Source: Rostrohypoxylon terebratum
Lineage: Eukaryota > Ascomycota > Sordariomycetes > Xylariales > Hypoxylaceae
Assembly (NCBI GenBank): GCA_022497145.1
Contig: MU385892.1
Location: forward strand, 124,001 to 188,000
DNA: 64,000 bases
Direction of reading: 5' to 3'
A program made the translations under genes and the position numbers. Positions 33,421-45,400 of this stretch are shown in pieces. Each line of letters begins with the position of its first letter. Positions within the stretch are counted from its first letter, which is position 1. The notes beneath the pieces are model-generated. The model saw only the letters and a list, made by a program, of their open reading frames with translations. It ran no database searches and was not told the origin of the DNA.

Positions 33421-36114
33421 ATGGAGACGACATTACCACTTCCATTCCTCATCTCCGTCGATGTCCCTCCAAGTTCGGCTTCGAATGGGGAGGGTCACGG
33501 TCTAACTCAAGAAGAAGTCTCATGTTTGGGTTGCGTATTCTTCGATGTGACTCAACAAAACTTTGAACAAATACTTGAGCATCTAGTCCAAGTCAATGCG
33601 GCTACCCTTCACACATTCTTCGATGCTACTGGTCTGGAATCTAAGAGCGATGTTGTTACACTGCTGGATTATGGCGCTCGAAAAGTCTTCGTACAACCAG
33701 AGAGGCTGTCGGACTTCGCCCAATTTGGTAGGCGAGTAGCTCCGGCAGTGAGCAAACTCAACCAAGTTTCCTTCGGAACAGGACATGGTCTACTCCTCAA
33801 GGATTTCGACCAACGGAGCTGCGACGTTTCTGGGTTCATGGAGTCAAGCAAGACTACCAAGCTGCCTCCCCTATTTATCAAACCCATTCAGGACACTGCA
33901 TATGACCATTTCGTCGATATATGTTCACAGTTATCCGCCATTCCAATCATACCATCTACCAAATTGACAGTTCAGGTAGAAGATGCAGAGAAGATTTTTG
34001 TACCCAAATTGTTTTCCGTCGCGTGGAAATCTGATAGGCCAGATCATTTACTGCCTACCGTTGTTTGTGACACGGCAGGCGTAGCACTAGGCCTAGTGTA
34101 TAGCAGTGAAGAAAGTGTGGCTGCATCCCTCAAGACGAAAACAGGTGTCTACCAAAGTCGAAAACGGGGTCTCTGGTATAAAGGTGCTACCTCGGGAGAT
34201 ACGCAAGAGTTGTTGAGAATATCTCTTGACTGCGATAACGATGCATTGAAATTCGTCGTGAAGCAAACCGGGAAGTTCTGCCATCTCGATCAACATGGAT
34301 GCTTCGGCGATCTCAAGGGAATCGCAAAACTCGAGCAGACACTGTTTTCGAGAAAGAAATCTGCACCCGAAGGTTCTTACACCAAGAGACTCTTCTCGGA
34401 CGAAAAACTCTTGAGAGCAAAGATAATGGAAGAGGCAGAAGAACTCTGCAATGCGCAGACCCCGCAAGAAGTCGCCTTTGAGGCGGCAGATCTGATATAT
34501 TTTGCTCTGACGAAGGCAGTCAGTGCCGGTGTGAGTTTAGCTGCTATCGAGGAAAATCTCGATGCCAAGAGCCTAAAGGTCAAAAGAAGGCCAGGAAATG
34601 CGAAAGGACAATGGGCGCAGAAAGAGGGTATCACGGATGGCAGTGTGGAAAAGGCAAAAGAAACTGCAAAGGGGTCCTCGACCTCTCTGACATCTGCCCC
34701 TGCTACTGCAGCTCATACAGCCCCGGAAGCCGAAAGAATTACCCTCAAACGAGTAGATGTCAGCAAAGCTAGTGCAACGGAGGTTTCGGATGCTCTGAGA
34801 AGGCCGTCCCAGAAATCAGCTGATGCGATTATGAATATCGTTACCCCCATTATCAATGATATAAGAAACAATGGTGACAAAGCCTTACTTTCTTATACTC
34901 ACAAGTTTGAGAAGGCAACTTCTTTAACTTCACCTGTTCTCAAGGCTCCATTTCCGCAGTCATTGATGAACCTTCCTCCCGAGACCATCAAAGCTATCGA
35001 TGTTTCTTTCGAGAATATTCGCACATTCCACGCTGCACAGAAGGATGAGCCGCTCAGAGTCGAGACTATGCCAGGTGTTGTGTGCAGCAGGTTCTCTCGA
35101 CCGATTGAGCGAGTTGGGCTGTACGTGCCAGGTGGCACCGCTGTCCTTCCAAGTACCGCGCTCATGCTGGGAGTGCCCGCCATGGTGGCCGGATGCAAGA
35201 AGATCGTGATCGCATCTCCTCCACGTTCCGATGGTAGCATTACCCCAGAGATCGTATACGCTGCTCATAAAGTTGGAGCTGAGAGCATCGTCCTAGCCGG
35301 TGGCGCACAGGCTGTCGCAGCGATGGCGTATGGCACGGAAAGCGTCAGCAAAGTAGACAAGATTCTCGGCCCTGGTAACCAATTCGTCACTGCTGCCAAG
35401 ATGATTGTGAGCAACGACACGAATGCTGGTGTAAGCATTGATATGCCAGCCGGCCCTTCAGAGGTGCTAGTGGTTGCGGATAAGGACGCCAACCCAGCTT
35501 TCGTTGCTTCAGATCTATTGTCCCAGGCTGAACACGGTGTTGACAGCCAAGTCGTCTGCATTGCAGTCGACTTGAATGAGCAGCAAGTACAAGCGATCGA
35601 AGATGAGGTTCACAAGCAGGCTATGGCCTTGCCACGAGTAGATATCGTCAGGGGTGCTATCAACCATTCTGTCACATTCTTAGTAAAAGATGTCGAAGAA
35701 GCGATGAGGATTAGTAACGAGTATGCCCCTGAACACTTGATACTACAACTCAAGAACGCCGAGCAAGTTGTAGACAAGGTTATGAATGCCGGTAGTGTGT
35801 TCATTGGGCAGTGGACACCTGAGAGTGTCGGTGACTACTCTGCCGGTGTCAACCACTCTCTTCGTGAGTTTTTTCGAATACTCCATTTTGTCAACCTATA
35901 CTAACCGGACATAGCTACATACGGATATGCCAAGCAATACTCTGGAGTAAACCTTGGCTCATTCCTCAAGCACATCACAAGCTCAAACTTAACAGCCGAG
36001 GGCCTTCAGAATGTGGGAGGTGCGGTCATGCAGCTGGCCAAAGTAGAAGAGTTAGAAGCACACCGGAGAGCCGTCAGCATACGTCTGAGCACTTTAACTG
36101 GAAAGCAGATATGA
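33421..36114 (+). CDS. his-3: Trifunctional histidine biosynthesis enzyme (HisI-HisE-HisD)
   Basis: One chain for phosphoribosyl-AMP cyclohydrolase, phosphoribosyl-ATP pyrophosphohydrolase and histidinol dehydrogenase (steps 3, 2 and the last two oxidations of histidine synthesis); Neurospora his-3, yeast HIS4. Two exons, 33421-35863 and 35915-36114, intron 51 nt with branch word CTAAC, giving 880 residues. Cyclohydrolase region about 245-310: LWYKGATSGDTQ and the Zn-type cysteines in SLDCDND and CHLDQHGCFGD. Pyrophosphohydrolase region about 320-390: EEAEELCNA and EAADLIYFAL. Dehydrogenase region about 440-880: GLYVPGGTAVLPSTALM, KILGPGNQFV, DMPAGPSE, SQAEHGVDSQ with the catalytic Glu-His, and VGDYSAGVNH. 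The in-frame TTG at 33361 is not used: the first ATG gives the family N-terminus. Confidence 0.96.
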
Positions 36115-37061
36115 ATCAGCGTGGTTAGATGGTACGGATTGATGTGACCGTCTAAAGAAGGAATGGAGACCGACAGTAATTTGCTTGTGTTACTCTGGAT
36201 GTTACTGCTATTCGGTAAGCGACCGGACGAGTTACCTGTTAACTAAATTGCTTCGTTATCTGGTGTTACGACATAATTCTCTTATTGTGGTGTATGGATA
36301 ATTGGTTGATAATCAAAAAAGGGGGTGTGATGAGACAGGCATACAGACAGGTAAGAGTAATTGGAGAAAAGCTTGTTTGCGCTCGAATTAATTAATGCCT
36401 GCGGTGGCAACTTAATTGCTACACAGACACTAAACGGGCACGTGGTGGTCTCCCAGGAAATCAATGTCTCTCGGTACTTGAGAGGTAAATATATTTTTGG
36501 AGTCAAACCAGGTTTGGATTGCATGTGTTCAAGCGGTTGCTGACGTTTTCAACACCGATGTTTCTCCTTTGCTTCCAAACTTTACCTATGTCATAAAAAA
36601 CTGTAAAGGAACTTTTGAAATGGCATGATTTACCAAATGGATTAAGTCAAAGAGACTGTTTCATTATTGAAACTCAGATCGCGGCAAGCCTAAAAGGAGG
36701 AAGGGTATTACATAAGAATCTCGGCGCCGGGTGGGGTGGCGTTTGAGTTACACCGAAGACTACTCCACCATCCGTGCCCCGGCCGTAGTCCCACTTTAAC
36801 CGCAAACTCATTCTGGAAGGAAGCAAACATTTACCGGGAAACTCTAGAGTCCTTAGGTCGTTTCCTAAAGGACAGAAAGTCAAATTGGATCTGGTCAGGT
36901 CCATTTCAAGGTAACCTTAAACCTACATAGTATAAATTCTTGGAATTTCGTAACCAACCATAATTTCCCCTTTATAATACCCTGCCGCATCCTTACAACA
37001 ACGCCTTAGAAAGCCACCAATCCTAGTCATTTCCACCCATAAATCTAACCAATCAATCGTT
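36115..37061. other. Spacer between histidine and GGCT-like genes
   Basis: 0.95 kb; 3' flank of his-3 and promoter of the next gene. No gene recognised. Confidence 0.6.
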
Positions 37062-37733
37062 ATGGAATCTCCCAAAGACGGCAATTCCGAAGATGGAGTC
37101 TTATGCTTCGCATACGGCTCTAACCTATCCTTAACCCAAATGCGATGTCGGTGTCCCTCTTCTCAACCTATCGGCCTCGCCCATTTGCCCGGCTGGGCTT
37201 GGCTTATTAATGAACGTGGTTACGCGAATATCGTCCGAAAGCGAACGCCCAGACCTGCTTTACCGTCCAACCCATCAACCTTGTCTCTACGATCTTCGAC
37301 CTCAGTTATCCCACGACATAACGGGAGCGACGGGGGAGTTAAAAGCAGCGACGAGAAAGAGGCAAAAGAGGAAACCTTAGAAAGCCCAACAGAGGATGAA
37401 CGTCCAAGAGGCGTCTGGGGTGTTGTGTATCGCCTGCATGAGGAGGACGAGTACATATTAGACATATGCGAGGGTGTTCCGTGGGCATACGAGAAGCGAT
37501 ATCTTCACGTTAACTTATTCCCCCACCCTAATTCCGGGGAGACGGATAAGATGAAGACCGTTCGCGTATTGGTGTACATTGACTTTCAAAGAGTAACACC
37601 AAGTGAACCGAGGATAGAGTATGTGGATCGAATGAATCGTGGCATCAAAGACGCTATGGAACGTTGGGGGCTCCCTTACACATATGTTAATGCTATCATG
37701 AGACCCTACATCCCAGAAAGACTAACGGACTAG
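37062..37733 (+). CDS. Gamma-glutamylcyclotransferase-like protein
   Basis: Single exon, 223 residues. The GGCT/AIG2-like fold is shown by FAYGSNLS (residues 16-23), the substrate-loop motif of gamma-glutamylcyclotransferases, by GVWGVVYRL (about 117-125), and by DICEGVPWAYEKRYL (about 133-147), whose Glu matches the usual catalytic position. Family members release 5-oxoproline from gamma-glutamyl peptides or glutathione. A hydrophilic insert of about 50 residues (Ser/Glu/Lys-rich, about 65-115) separates the first strand from the second motif. The C-terminus (PYTYVNAIMRPYIP) is typical of a fungal subgroup. The exact substrate is not certain. ATG at 37062 is the first in frame. Confidence 0.82.
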   Translation: MESPKDGNSEDGVLCFAYGSNLSLTQMRCRCPSSQPIGLAHLPGWAWLINERGYANIVRKRTPRPALPSNPSTLSLRSSTSVIPRHNGSDGGVKSSDEKEAKEETLESPTEDERPRGVWGVVYRLHEEDEYILDICEGVPWAYEKRYLHVNLFPHPNSGETDKMKTVRVLVYIDFQRVTPSEPRIEYVDRMNRGIKDAMERWGLPYTYVNAIMRPYIPERLTD

Positions 37734-38128
37734 ATTTAGAGCAAACTTCTCGATAGACAGGACCCGCAATATGATACCCCTTTACCATCTTTACCATGAA
37801 TATGTTCGAATGCTTGATATGTACATGTGTGAGCGCCTATATCCATAGGTACAGTCTTGCTCTGAACCCATAACTCCTATTTGCTAATGCTAATGAAACC
37901 AATGTCTCATCCTCATAAATTGTACGGATCTGGAATTAAATCCTTCCAACATAGTTCCCGTATATACCATACCGACTGTATACGCACCCTTATGCAAAAT
38001 AATAATAACCTAGAAATAAAAGAAAGCCAGACTCACCAGACCAAATACCCGTAGCCAGCCGAGTGATGCGTAGCCCATTTCCAACAATAGATCCGCAGAG
38101 TATCTGGCCCATCGTACCCGTAAGCAGT
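37734..38128. other. Convergent 3' flanks of the GGCT-like and MFS genes
   Basis: 0.4 kb; no gene. Confidence 0.6.
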
Positions 38129-39949
38129 TTAGAGGGTGTAAAAGAAATCAGGATGGTGGTCACCGAGCTCCTCTATGCTCTTTTCTCTCAAGAGGGCGGC
38201 TTCTTCGGTGAATTGATTCGCCCTCTTCTTCTTGTTCAAGTAGCCAAGGTAAAACCGAAGTCCTATTGAGGACAGGAGCATCAGAATGGACATTCCGAGG
38301 GCAGCGGCATTTCCTTTGCTATCTGTGGAGAAAAGACAGGTAAGTAGAGAATATGTAGATGTGGGCGGGGTGTTACTCACAGATAGGTGGGTCTTGGTAA
38401 GCTTGGGTTCCTGAAATGGCGAATACATGAGGGAAAATATTGAAGAATGCTAGCATAGATCCTCTGTTGTCATATCAGTCACTATTTCAATATGAGAAAG
38501 ATGCGTCTAGACACTCACCTTCGTGTGTAGCCGACGAAGGACATAGCACCCCACGAGAGTTGCAATACGATGCTGGGATACATGGAAAACGCGACGAGAC
38601 ATGTGGCAGCAAACCGGACATTGCGGTTCGTGACCCAGATCAAGACGGCGTAGCCAATGATCGCGCCTATCGTGGATGAAGCTAGGACGATTCCTCGGGC
38701 GTTGGTTAAATCAGCGATTCTGCTGAAGAATATGATTCCGACGCAGCCACAGACGTAGACAATGACTGTGAAGAGCTGCGCGTCCACATCACTGTATCCG
38801 AAGCCCTAATTTCTAAGTTAGTATAACGATAAGAATGATGTATGAAATGTAAACGCATACTGCAATAATATCCGGAAGGAAGTTTGAGAGTGAGCCTTGA
38901 CAGAAGGCGCTTGCGCAACCGACGAGCATGAAGAGCCAGAAGTGGAGGTCCATCATGATCTTCCAGATATGACTAGGTCGAATCTTCTGCTCGGAATCAG
39001 AAGTATTGTGAGCTCGCGCGCTCCTCTGGATGATGTGTTTCTTTTCCTCTTCGGTGAAACCAAAGCGAGTGTCCTGCGGGCTGCTAGGGAGGAAGGTCAA
39101 GACGACGAAGGCGAATGCGATCGGAACGATACCCTCGATCAAAAAGATCCATCTCCATGCTCTCCATCCGTTGGCTCCGTCTAGATCTTTCACGATAGCG
39201 TAGGCGATAAGTCCGTTAAAGGCACCGGCGATGGTGGACATAGACGAGAGAACGGCGCCACGGGTCGCATATTCTGAGTACTGGTACCAGAAGGAGAGAT
39301 CTATGAATCCTTATTAGAGATTTGATGAAATGCGATGACTTGTTAGTGAGTTGTATGAGCGTACAGAAGACTCCACCCTGAACGAATGACTCAGCTGCAC
39401 CGATGAAAAATCGTAGGACAAGTAATTGGGCGCTGTTCTTGGCTACAACAGTGATGGCAGTCAAGATTCCCCACATTATCATGGCTCCGGCAAATTGCCT
39501 GTTCGGGTGAATCTTCTTGATCAACAGAGTACCCGGGAGCTGGAAAATAATTGTCGCCACCAGGAACACTGTCCCCGCATTCGAATAATCTCTAGGGCTG
39601 AGTTGTAACTCTTCGCTGAGGCCGGCAATCTTAGCGTTAGCAAGATCGGATTTGCCCTACTTGGTGGTGAGTATATATTGATCGTGATAGGGGCAGATCT
39701 AGGTAATGTGTGGTGACGCAAGTGACTAACCATCGTGGCGAAAAAGTAGACGCTGGATAACAGCGGCAAAATGAACAGGTCGAGCTTCCATTTTACCCTA
39801 CGTGCGAGCTTCGGATCAACAACTTCTTGAACTTCGTCTCCCTTGGTAAAACTTCCTTGAGAACTGGGACTACTCGTCGGGACCAATACTGAAGGTTCCC
39901 GCAACTCGACCGGATCGACTTCGATTCTGTCTGAACTCTTCGCAGCCAT
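38129..39949 (-). CDS. MFS transporter, anion:cation symporter (allantoate/vitamin permease-like)
   Basis: Six exons: 39731-39949, 39365-39656, 38861-39300, 38519-38805, 38381-38463 and 38129-38322, giving 504 residues with all phases matching. This is the most intron-rich gene of the window. The N-terminal tail is cytosolic and acidic; TM1 starts near residue 53 (LDLFILPLLSSVYFF) and is followed by the subfamily signature GKSDLANAKIAGL. Further helices: VFLVATIIFQLPGTLLI, LLVLRFFIGAAESFVQGGVFY, and WIFLIEGIVPIAFAFVVL with the central loop QDTRFGFTEEEKKHI. These features fit the Dal5/Tna1/Vht1-like ACS group in the plasma membrane. The substrate cannot be told from sequence (allantoate, nicotinate, biotin, pantothenate and others are possible). 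A TTATCTTA word about 85 bases upstream (near 40034) could be a GATA site. Stop at 38129. Confidence 0.88.
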
Positions 39950-40862
39950 TTTCGTCGGTGTGGTTAAGGTGTAGATAGTGAATGTGATGGTGATACTCAA
40001 AATAAATTGAGATATAGGTCTCTGTAACCCGATTATCTTATATCAAACCTATATCCTAAAATAAACTCGTCGAGCGCAAGTCGCATTTCAAAACCCACTC
40101 AGCTCTGGGCATGGCAGGGGGTCTTGCTCTAAGTAGGTAATAGAGGCTTAGAAATCTGGATATGGGGATCCCAAACCGGGACCCTGTTACGTAGTCTCTT
40201 CCCATGGGAGGGGAACATGATAACCAAGACACGTCGTATTCTAGAGGATATCAAGGTCTATCACTTGCCTATTCCAACATCTTCAACTTTCCTGTTGCGA
40301 AGGGCCCATTCACATGTCTCAGGGGTAATCAATGACGAAGTCCGTCACGAGAAACGCAGTTGCGGCTGCAGTGTATATGAAATTTGTCACGGGCGACAGA
40401 GCCGGTAGCGTCGGATCCGCATCATCGTGCATCTGGTTGCATTTTTCAAGGCACGACGCAAGAAGGGAAAGCCAAGCGGTATCGACGCTGCGGAAGCAGG
40501 CGATTGGGTGGTTGGGGGTGAAGCGAAATTCGCTCCAAGTACCGGCTCGGCCGTAGGATCTGCACGACCCGGAGCGAGTTTCGCTCGACACCATTTCGCA
40601 CGCACCAGTTGTGCGGCACGTACCCAAGTATCCCGTACCTCTCACATCTCGTCGGAAACGGGACATATGTCGATTCGCCGCCCGTCCATACAAGAAGTGG
40701 TAGCGTCGTGGCCACAGCAGACACGAAACGATGGCTACTCACGCACGTCAATCTATTTCCCGATTTGTACCTTGGCGCCAACTGCCGTGCGACTTATCAA
40801 GACACACACAAGCAGGAAATCAGGAAAAGATAGATAAATAGGCGTGACAGGCGGGATATAAG
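39950..40862. other. Divergent promoter region of MFS and hydrolase genes
   Basis: 0.9 kb between two divergent genes. The part 40400-40800 is GC-richer than most spacers here and has frames of 110-136 codons on both strands, none with a recognisable domain; a decayed or unrecognised gene cannot be ruled out. Confidence 0.45.
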
Positions 40863-41816
40863 ATGGACAGACCGTTGACAACCGCGGACGTGCCCCCGCA
40901 GTTCCTTAAAGCTGCCTTGCTGGTCGGGCACATCCCACACAGGCCGCTGGCCTTGGACCCACGCGTGTCTTACGCGCTGTACGTACCGCCTCACCTGTAC
41001 GCCCCCAGCCACAGCCACGACGAGGCAGGGGTGGTGGGGGTGGGGGCGGTCGCGGGTGTCGTCGCGAAGCACAGGATCCCTCTGCTGGTGTGCGTGCACG
41101 GCACCAGACGCAACGTCCAGCAGCTCTACGACCTGGCGCCGTTCGCCGACTCCGCGGGGTGCGCGATCCTCGCGCCGCTGTTCCCGGCCGGGCTCGACGG
41201 CCCAGACGACATCGACTCGTACAAACTGCTCCGGTCCCCGTCGCTGCGCTCGGATCTCGCGCTCCTGTCCATGCTGGACGAGGTCGCTGTCCGGTGGCCC
41301 GACATCGACACGCGCAAGTTCTTCTTGATGGGGTTCAGCGGCGGCGGACAGTTCGCCCACCGCTTCTTGTACTTGTACCCCGAGAGGCTGGCTGCTGTTA
41401 GCGTGGGCGCCCCTGGACATGCGACGGTGCTGGATGAGGGGAAGGATTGGCCGGTTGGTGTTAGGGATGTAGGTGCTCTTTTTGGGAAAAGCATCGATAA
41501 GGCTCTCATCAGGAAAGTTCCGATCCAGCTTGTCATTGGCAGTGCGGATGTTGAGGTGCATGGAGGGGCTGACTTTTGGGCTTGGGTAAAGCAAATTAAG
41601 GCCCAACGAGGCTTTGGGGGCGCTGAAACAGGTGGTGGTGTGCCGGCGCTTCTGCCTATTAACGAAGGCAGACTCGACACCATCCACAAGTTGCGCGATT
41701 TATGGAAAAAGGATGGTATTAAGACTCAATTGGATATTGTGGAAGGTGTGTCGCACGACGCCGGAGGCGTTCGCGATTCCGTATTAGCTTTCCTCAAGCC
41801 GCAGATACAGATATAG
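40863..41816 (+). CDS. Alpha/beta hydrolase (esterase-like)
   Basis: Single exon, 317 residues. The alpha/beta hydrolase fold is seen in LLVCVHGTRRN (oxyanion-side strand, about 75-85), the nucleophile elbow GFSGGG (Ser159) and a C-terminal GVSHDAGG with His298 as the likely catalytic base; the acid may be the Asp in IGSADVEVH (about 225). The reading ADSAGCAILAPLFPAGL and LAAVSVGAPG fit the esterase D/poly-hydroxyalkanoate depolymerase-like group of fungal hydrolases. No signal peptide, so probably intracellular. The first half is GC-rich with many shadow frames on both strands; the second half is AT-richer. Substrate unknown. Confidence 0.83.
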   Translation: MDRPLTTADVPPQFLKAALLVGHIPHRPLALDPRVSYALYVPPHLYAPSHSHDEAGVVGVGAVAGVVAKHRIPLLVCVHGTRRNVQQLYDLAPFADSAGCAILAPLFPAGLDGPDDIDSYKLLRSPSLRSDLALLSMLDEVAVRWPDIDTRKFFLMGFSGGGQFAHRFLYLYPERLAAVSVGAPGHATVLDEGKDWPVGVRDVGALFGKSIDKALIRKVPIQLVIGSADVEVHGGADFWAWVKQIKAQRGFGGAETGGGVPALLPINEGRLDTIHKLRDLWKKDGIKTQLDIVEGVSHDAGGVRDSVLAFLKPQIQI

Positions 41817-42456
41817 GTGCAAACCTGGGCGATTTCGCACGGTAATTATGAGACTGGCCTAATTCCATCACCTGCTAACCCAGTGTAACGAGGCTGGACT
41901 CTATGTGTATATAGAGGCATGCATCCAAAGGTGTGCTCTTAATATCACCATGCGTCGTCCTGTGCCGTGCCTCGGATTTCATTTGTTGGAAAGACGCTTG
42001 GGTGCGCCACTCGATAAGGCCTTGCTAGCATTTCCGTCAAGAAAAGGGTTCACTCGTGAGAACAAGGCAACTTATCAAGTAGGATGACCGGCGGCTAGTA
42101 ATCAGCAGGCTACGCCTGCGTATCACATATATCAATGTACACAGCGAGCCTTATTGCTCTAGTTGGAGACCTGCCCTTCAAATCTCTCACACAGCCCCGA
42201 AGCTACATCGCACAGTACAGTGAATGCCTAACGTTCCGTCTATTTAAATACTTATATGAGTTGGGTTCGAGGGCCAAATTTAGCTCCTTCCAATTCTCGG
42301 ATTTCAGACGGGGTTTTTTCTCGTTGACATAAATACTCACGTTCACGATCAAAACATCAATTGGAAACCCTTCGATAAATCATCACCGAAATCATCAAAA
42401 CTCTCTTATGCAATGACTTGATCAATACAAAGCACGACCACAGACTTGAGACCGCA
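41817..42456. other. Spacer upstream of the NLR-like gene
   Basis: 0.64 kb; 3' flank of the hydrolase and promoter of the NLR-like gene; no gene. Confidence 0.6.
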
Positions 42457-45400
42457 ATGGATCCATTGTCTATCTCGGCTAGCATCGCGGGACTCATCGC
42501 CCTGACCGATGCTGTCTTCTTGGGGTTGATGAAGTATGTTAGATCAGTGAAAGATGCCGCCAAAGACATTGAAAACCTAGCCAAGGAAATCAACTTTCTA
42601 GGGGGCGCTTTACACAGCTTGTCGAGATTAGCGAAATGCTTTGGCGACGAGCCTGCGGACAATAGAACGTTTCGGATGTACCATATAGAGGCATGCAGCG
42701 ACATCTTAAGAACCATGAACAAAAAGTTGGATAAGTTTGACAGCGACAAGTTTTTGAGCAGGGCTAGGTGGCCATTTTCATCAACACGAGTGAATGAGTT
42801 GCTCGCTGAACTATCTCAACACAAAGTAAATATCAATCTTGCCCTGAGCGCCAATTCAATGGACCTTCTTCTGCGCTCCCTGGCAAATGAAGAAGAGCTT
42901 CAGAGAACGGCGTTGGATCTTAAGGCCAATGCCGAAAAGACCAAAGAGATAGTCAGTCGTATCGATCGAAGCGGAGAACATCAAAAAGTCCAAAGATTCT
43001 TCTTGAAACACAATCCCCAGCAGAATTATGAAATGAGTCTTAAACTACGACAGCCGAGGACAGGGCTGTGGCTACTACGTCTGCCAAGTTTCCAAACCTG
43101 GCTTTCAAACCCGGACAGCAAACTTTGGCTTAGTGGAATACCTGGAGCAGGAAAGACGGTACTAGCCGGCACGATTATCGAGGCTTCTCTGGGACAATGC
43201 AATGATAGTGTGGCTGGCGCTTTCTTCTTCTGCGACTACAAGGTTGATATCACGCACTCACCAGCCAATATTCTTGCTGCTATAGCATATCAGGTCGCTA
43301 TTCAAAAGGAAGATGCATATAAGATATTGGAGAAGTATTACCGTGACCTTCATCCGACTTATGGCCTAGAGAAAGGCTATGAAGCGGCCGGGCTCGAAAG
43401 AGTTGTCAGAGACATGGTCAAATTATTTGATCGAGTATTCATTGTCGTGGATGGTATTGACGAATGCGGGCAACAGGTTGAAGACGTCCTTGAAAGACTT
43501 TGTACACTGTCGGAAGATTCGGATAACATTTCGATGGCGCTACTGAGTCGGGATGAACACAATATCAGGGAATGCCTTGAAAATGACTTCGTCTGCGAAA
43601 AAATAGCTGCGCACACGGAGGACATTACGGAGTATGTGTCGGCACAGATTGAAAAGCGCGTCCGAATAGGAAAACTTCATATTGATGACCTTAACCTTAA
43701 GGGAGAGATCATGCAAGGTTTGGTAGATGGTGCCGCGGGCATGTCAGTAAAACCTATCTCTTGTGATCATAGCTCCCTGGCTAACAATCTTCAAGGTTTC
43801 GATGGGTTGCCTGTCAGCTGGACCATCTCGAGCAATGTGATTCGGATCAAGAATGCCGAAAGGCTTTGAAAAAATTGCCGCCTAATCTCAATGAAACGTA
43901 TTTACGAATTCTAGAGCGGATACCTACAAATAAGACAAAACTTGCTCAGTTAACTTTGAACTTCATTGCCTTCATAGGACCAATGCTCAACATCGAACAG
44001 CTCAGAGAAGCAGTGTCAATTCCAGAGACTGGAGGCTTTCTCAGTCCTAATGGCTTGATACGAGAGAGGGCGATTCAAAAATTGTGCAGCAGCTTGATTC
44101 GAAAATCAAATGATGAGGAGCACTTCGAGTTTGCACATTTCTCTGTGCAAGAGTTTCTCCAAAACCAGACAATATTACTGCAAAATCAATTTTCGCAATT
44201 TCTCATATCGAAAAAGCAGTGCGATAGATTGATAGCGGTTCAATGCTTAAGGTATCTACAACTTGAAAATTTTAATCGAGTACCAATACCTGCGATTGAA
44301 GAGCGCTTTCATGTACAGAAGAGGAACAAAAGCAATCCCCTTTACCGATTTGCAGCCTACAGATGGTTTTGGTATGCAAGTGATCAGTGGGATGATGCTG
44401 AAATAGTGCTCTTGGCAAAAAAGCTCTTTAATCCTCACAAGACGGCAATTTTTTGTTCGTGGTTTATTGACCTCATTCACCAACTCGTACAAGATCGCAA
44501 TGCGATAGATACCAGGATGAATGTCGACATTATAACCCGAGTTAATCACGAGAGTTTCACTCCACTCCATGCAGCTTGCGCATTGTTTCTTCCGACTATC
44601 TGTTCTTATCTGCTAAAAGAAGGGGCGAATATCAACCAGAAGAGTCCTAATGGCACGCCAATACAATGTGCCACCGGATCTCTTTTCCTCATATATAAAA
44701 ACGCACGTAATCATATGTTGTATGGCAGCTATTTTAGCATTGCTCTGAAAGGTACATTGGCAGAAGAAACTGTGCAAACTCTGATAAAGGCTGGAGTAGA
44801 TCGTACCATGGCAACGACTGCGTCAACGTTTCCGTCAACGTTCGACCCAAATACAAGCCCGGTAACACTTGTGATATCATTGATGCAGCATTTGGTTTGG
44901 GTGAACTTCTTGAAGCTACTTGCACTACTAATTTCCGGAGGATTTACATTAGATGAAAATGATATTAAGGCATTTTCGCGATACCTGAAGCACTATGATT
45001 GCACAGATGATCGGGAGATATTGTGGAAGAAACTCGTTGCGGCCTCACAATCTGTCATAGGTCGCTCACCTCTTCACTGGAAAATATGCTCAATGATATG
45101 GGAATTCGCCATCAAACACAATATGAAATTCACGTCGGATCCAAATCAAGTCGATCCGAGCATTTCTCTTTCCCGGGATATGCAAAGACAACATCTCGTC
45201 CAGGCTGTGAAGAAAAGCGACCTAGCTGCATTCCAAAAGATCAGAGAAGCTTCTCACTTCAATATGTCCGATTTTTTGGACGAACAGGGTAATCGATTGT
45301 TATATATTGCACTTGCAGGATCATTCCAGTGGCACCCTAACATCCAGGGCGTGTTCCCGATGGTTGAAATACTGCTTGAGGCAGGGTGTTCTTTTCTCCA

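Noticed and set aside
40797..41689. Minus-strand frames of 187-296 codons
   Set aside because: Shadows of the GC-rich hydrolase gene, which shows the GFSGGG elbow on the plus strand.
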